Source: CAYTNY01 sp964439215 (GTDB taxonomy: Bacteria > Oederibacteriota > PGYV01 > CAYTNY01). From it: a stretch of 6,814 bases of DNA. Below are positions 6,448 through 6,814 of this stretch, piece after piece. The DNA lies in assembly GCA_964439215.1 (NCBI GenBank), contig CAYTNY010000103.1, forward strand, positions 1 through 6,814, written 5' to 3'. Under the pieces are notes generated by a model. It was not told the origin of the DNA, did no database searches, and saw only the letters and a program-made list of their open reading frames with translations. Numbering within the stretch: the first letter of the stretch is position 1; each line of letters opens with the position of its first letter. Position numbers and translations under genes: made by a program.

Positions 6448-6474
6448 CCCTCGCGGCACTTCCCGGCCGCGGGG
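6448..6474 (+). terminator. GC-rich hairpin after glnN
   Basis: CCC and CGCGGC (6448-6450, 6452-6457) pair with GCCGCG and GGG (6466-6474) around an 8-nt loop, with one bulged T. It lies 32 bases past the glnN stop. No T-tract follows. An alternative fold pairs CGCGGG with the CCCGCG at 6482-6487. It may be a factor-assisted terminator or a stabilising 3' hairpin. A weak CTGA/TCAG stem followed by a T-rich run (about 6502-6520) is a second candidate end point. Confidence 0.35.
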
Positions 6475-6538
6475 GCATAAACCCGCGATAAAAGCCCAAA
6501 ACTCTGAAACTTCAGTTTTTCTCTTCTTCTTTTCTTCC

Positions 6539-6671
6539 GCTGAACTGTAAAATGAATTGCAGCGCCTGAAACATCCTGAAATACATCAAAATACAATCCC
6601 TCTCCATAGATGGGCTGTCTCCTGCCTGCAAGTTCGAGGCAGGACAACAGGTACGGCCGCTGCATTATCCT
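6539..6671 (-). repeat. Dispersed structured repeat, copy 2 (inverted)
   Basis: This is the inverted partner of 52-194. The stems are clearer here. CGCTGCA (6658-6664) and TGCAGCG (6558-6564) form the terminal 7-bp stem. CCTGCCT (6621-6627) and AGGCAGG (6637-6643) form a perfect central stem around a 9-nt loop, extended by CTGT (6615-6618) with ACAG (6647-6650). It starts 123 bases past the glnN stop and has the same orientation relative to glnN as copy 1 has to the lipoprotein gene. A minus-strand ORF crosses it, but indels between the copies are not multiples of three, so it is not called coding. Confidence 0.75.
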
Positions 6672-6717
6672 CACTTTAATTCTTTTTCGATATTTTTTGA
6701 TTATATTTATGGCAAAT

Positions 6718-6753
6718 ACAGGCAAAACATGAAAGAATTCATCTTTTGCCTGT
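6718..6753. repeat. 36-nt hairpin, 15 of 16 stem positions paired
   Basis: ACAGGCAAAA (6718-6727) pairs perfectly with TTTTGCCTGT (6744-6753). After one C-C mismatch, ATGAA (6729-6733) pairs with TTCAT (6738-6742) around an AGAA tetraloop. A further GGCAAA lies at 6711-6716. No T-tract follows on either strand, so a simple intrinsic terminator is unlikely. Protein binding or a structured transcript is possible. Confidence 0.6.
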
Positions 6754-6789
6754 CAAAGCAGAGACTATTGTTTCCGTTTTTTTTTATTC

Positions 6790-6812
6790 CCCTCTCCCTC
6801 TATGGGAGAGGG
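6790..6812. repeat. Perfect CCCTCTCCC/GGGAGAGGG palindrome at window edge
   Basis: Two perfectly complementary 9-base arms (6790-6798 and 6804-6812) flank a TCTAT loop. A decayed relative is present at 31-54, also outside a copy of the dispersed repeat, and a half-site resembling it (CCCTCTCC at 6598-6605) lies inside copy 2. The window ends 2 bases later, so a following T-tract cannot be judged. Confidence 0.65.
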
Positions 6813-6814
6813 TT

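Noticed and set aside
6621..6643. tRNA-like T-arm (AGTTCGAGG) in the repeat
   Set aside because: The 5-bp T-stem with a 7-nt loop cannot be formed at the proper register, and no acceptor, D or anticodon arms are present.
52..6671. Composite transposon bounded by the inverted repeat copies
   Set aside because: No transposase, integrase or target-site duplication is visible. The enclosed genes are core metabolic and regulatory genes, and the copies differ by indels, so dispersed repeats fit better.
6405..6725. 106-residue minus-strand ORF running through the right-hand repeat
   Set aside because: It overlaps the glnN end and crosses the GC-rich hairpin and the repeat. The matching frame is broken by indels in copy 1, and there is no good ribosome binding site.
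1..6814. CRISPR array, rRNA, phage or toxin-antitoxin genes
   Set aside because: No regularly spaced short repeats, rRNA-like sequence or recognisable proteins of these classes were seen on either strand.

Overview
The window looks like chromosomal DNA of a free-living, Gram-negative-type bacterium from a poorly sampled lineage. The base composition is moderate, with A/T-rich intergenic DNA. It carries a lipobox-type lipoprotein, a protein-L-isoaspartate methyltransferase, a sigma-54 activator and a type III (GlnN) glutamine synthetase. These suggest envelope lipidation, protein repair and sigma-54 nitrogen-type control, but none fixes the phylum. Type III glutamine synthetase occurs in Bacteroidota, cyanobacteria, some Firmicutes and several candidate phyla.

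Layout. Positions 1-199 hold one copy of a dispersed repeat and a small CCCTCTC-type palindrome. A lipoprotein gene (200-997, minus) follows, made of two diverged tandem domains. Then comes pcm (1099-1719, minus), with a near-consensus extended -10 promoter and an 18-bp perfect palindrome in its leader. A 693-residue GAF-GAF-AAA+-Fis sigma-54 activator lies at 1916-3997 (minus). After a 309-bp divergent control region, glnN runs on the plus strand (4307-6415). The last 399 bases have no convincing gene. They hold a GC-rich hairpin, a second copy of the dispersed repeat in inverted orientation, a 36-nt hairpin and, at the very edge, a perfect CCCTCTCCC/GGGAGAGGG palindrome.

How it works together. 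The central unit is the activator gene and glnN, transcribed away from each other. The space between them holds a GG-N10-GC sigma-54 promoter pointed at glnN, and several copies of a GACCATTT motif 65-160 bp upstream of it. Between these lie T-tracts that could bend the DNA. A TTGACG-N17-TATACT promoter for the activator sits inside the motif cluster. The simplest reading is a self-contained local circuit: a sensor activator with two GAF domains binds the repeats, drives glutamine synthetase through sigma-54, and may regulate itself. A 22-codon leader ORF ending in an ATGA overlap with the glnN start may add translational control.

The second theme is the paired structured repeat. The same roughly 135-145 bp element lies beyond the 3' end of both the lipoprotein gene and glnN, in the same orientation relative to each gene. 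Both copies keep a terminal stem and a central hairpin although they differ by indels that would break a reading frame. This points to a structured RNA or DNA repeat family rather than a gene.
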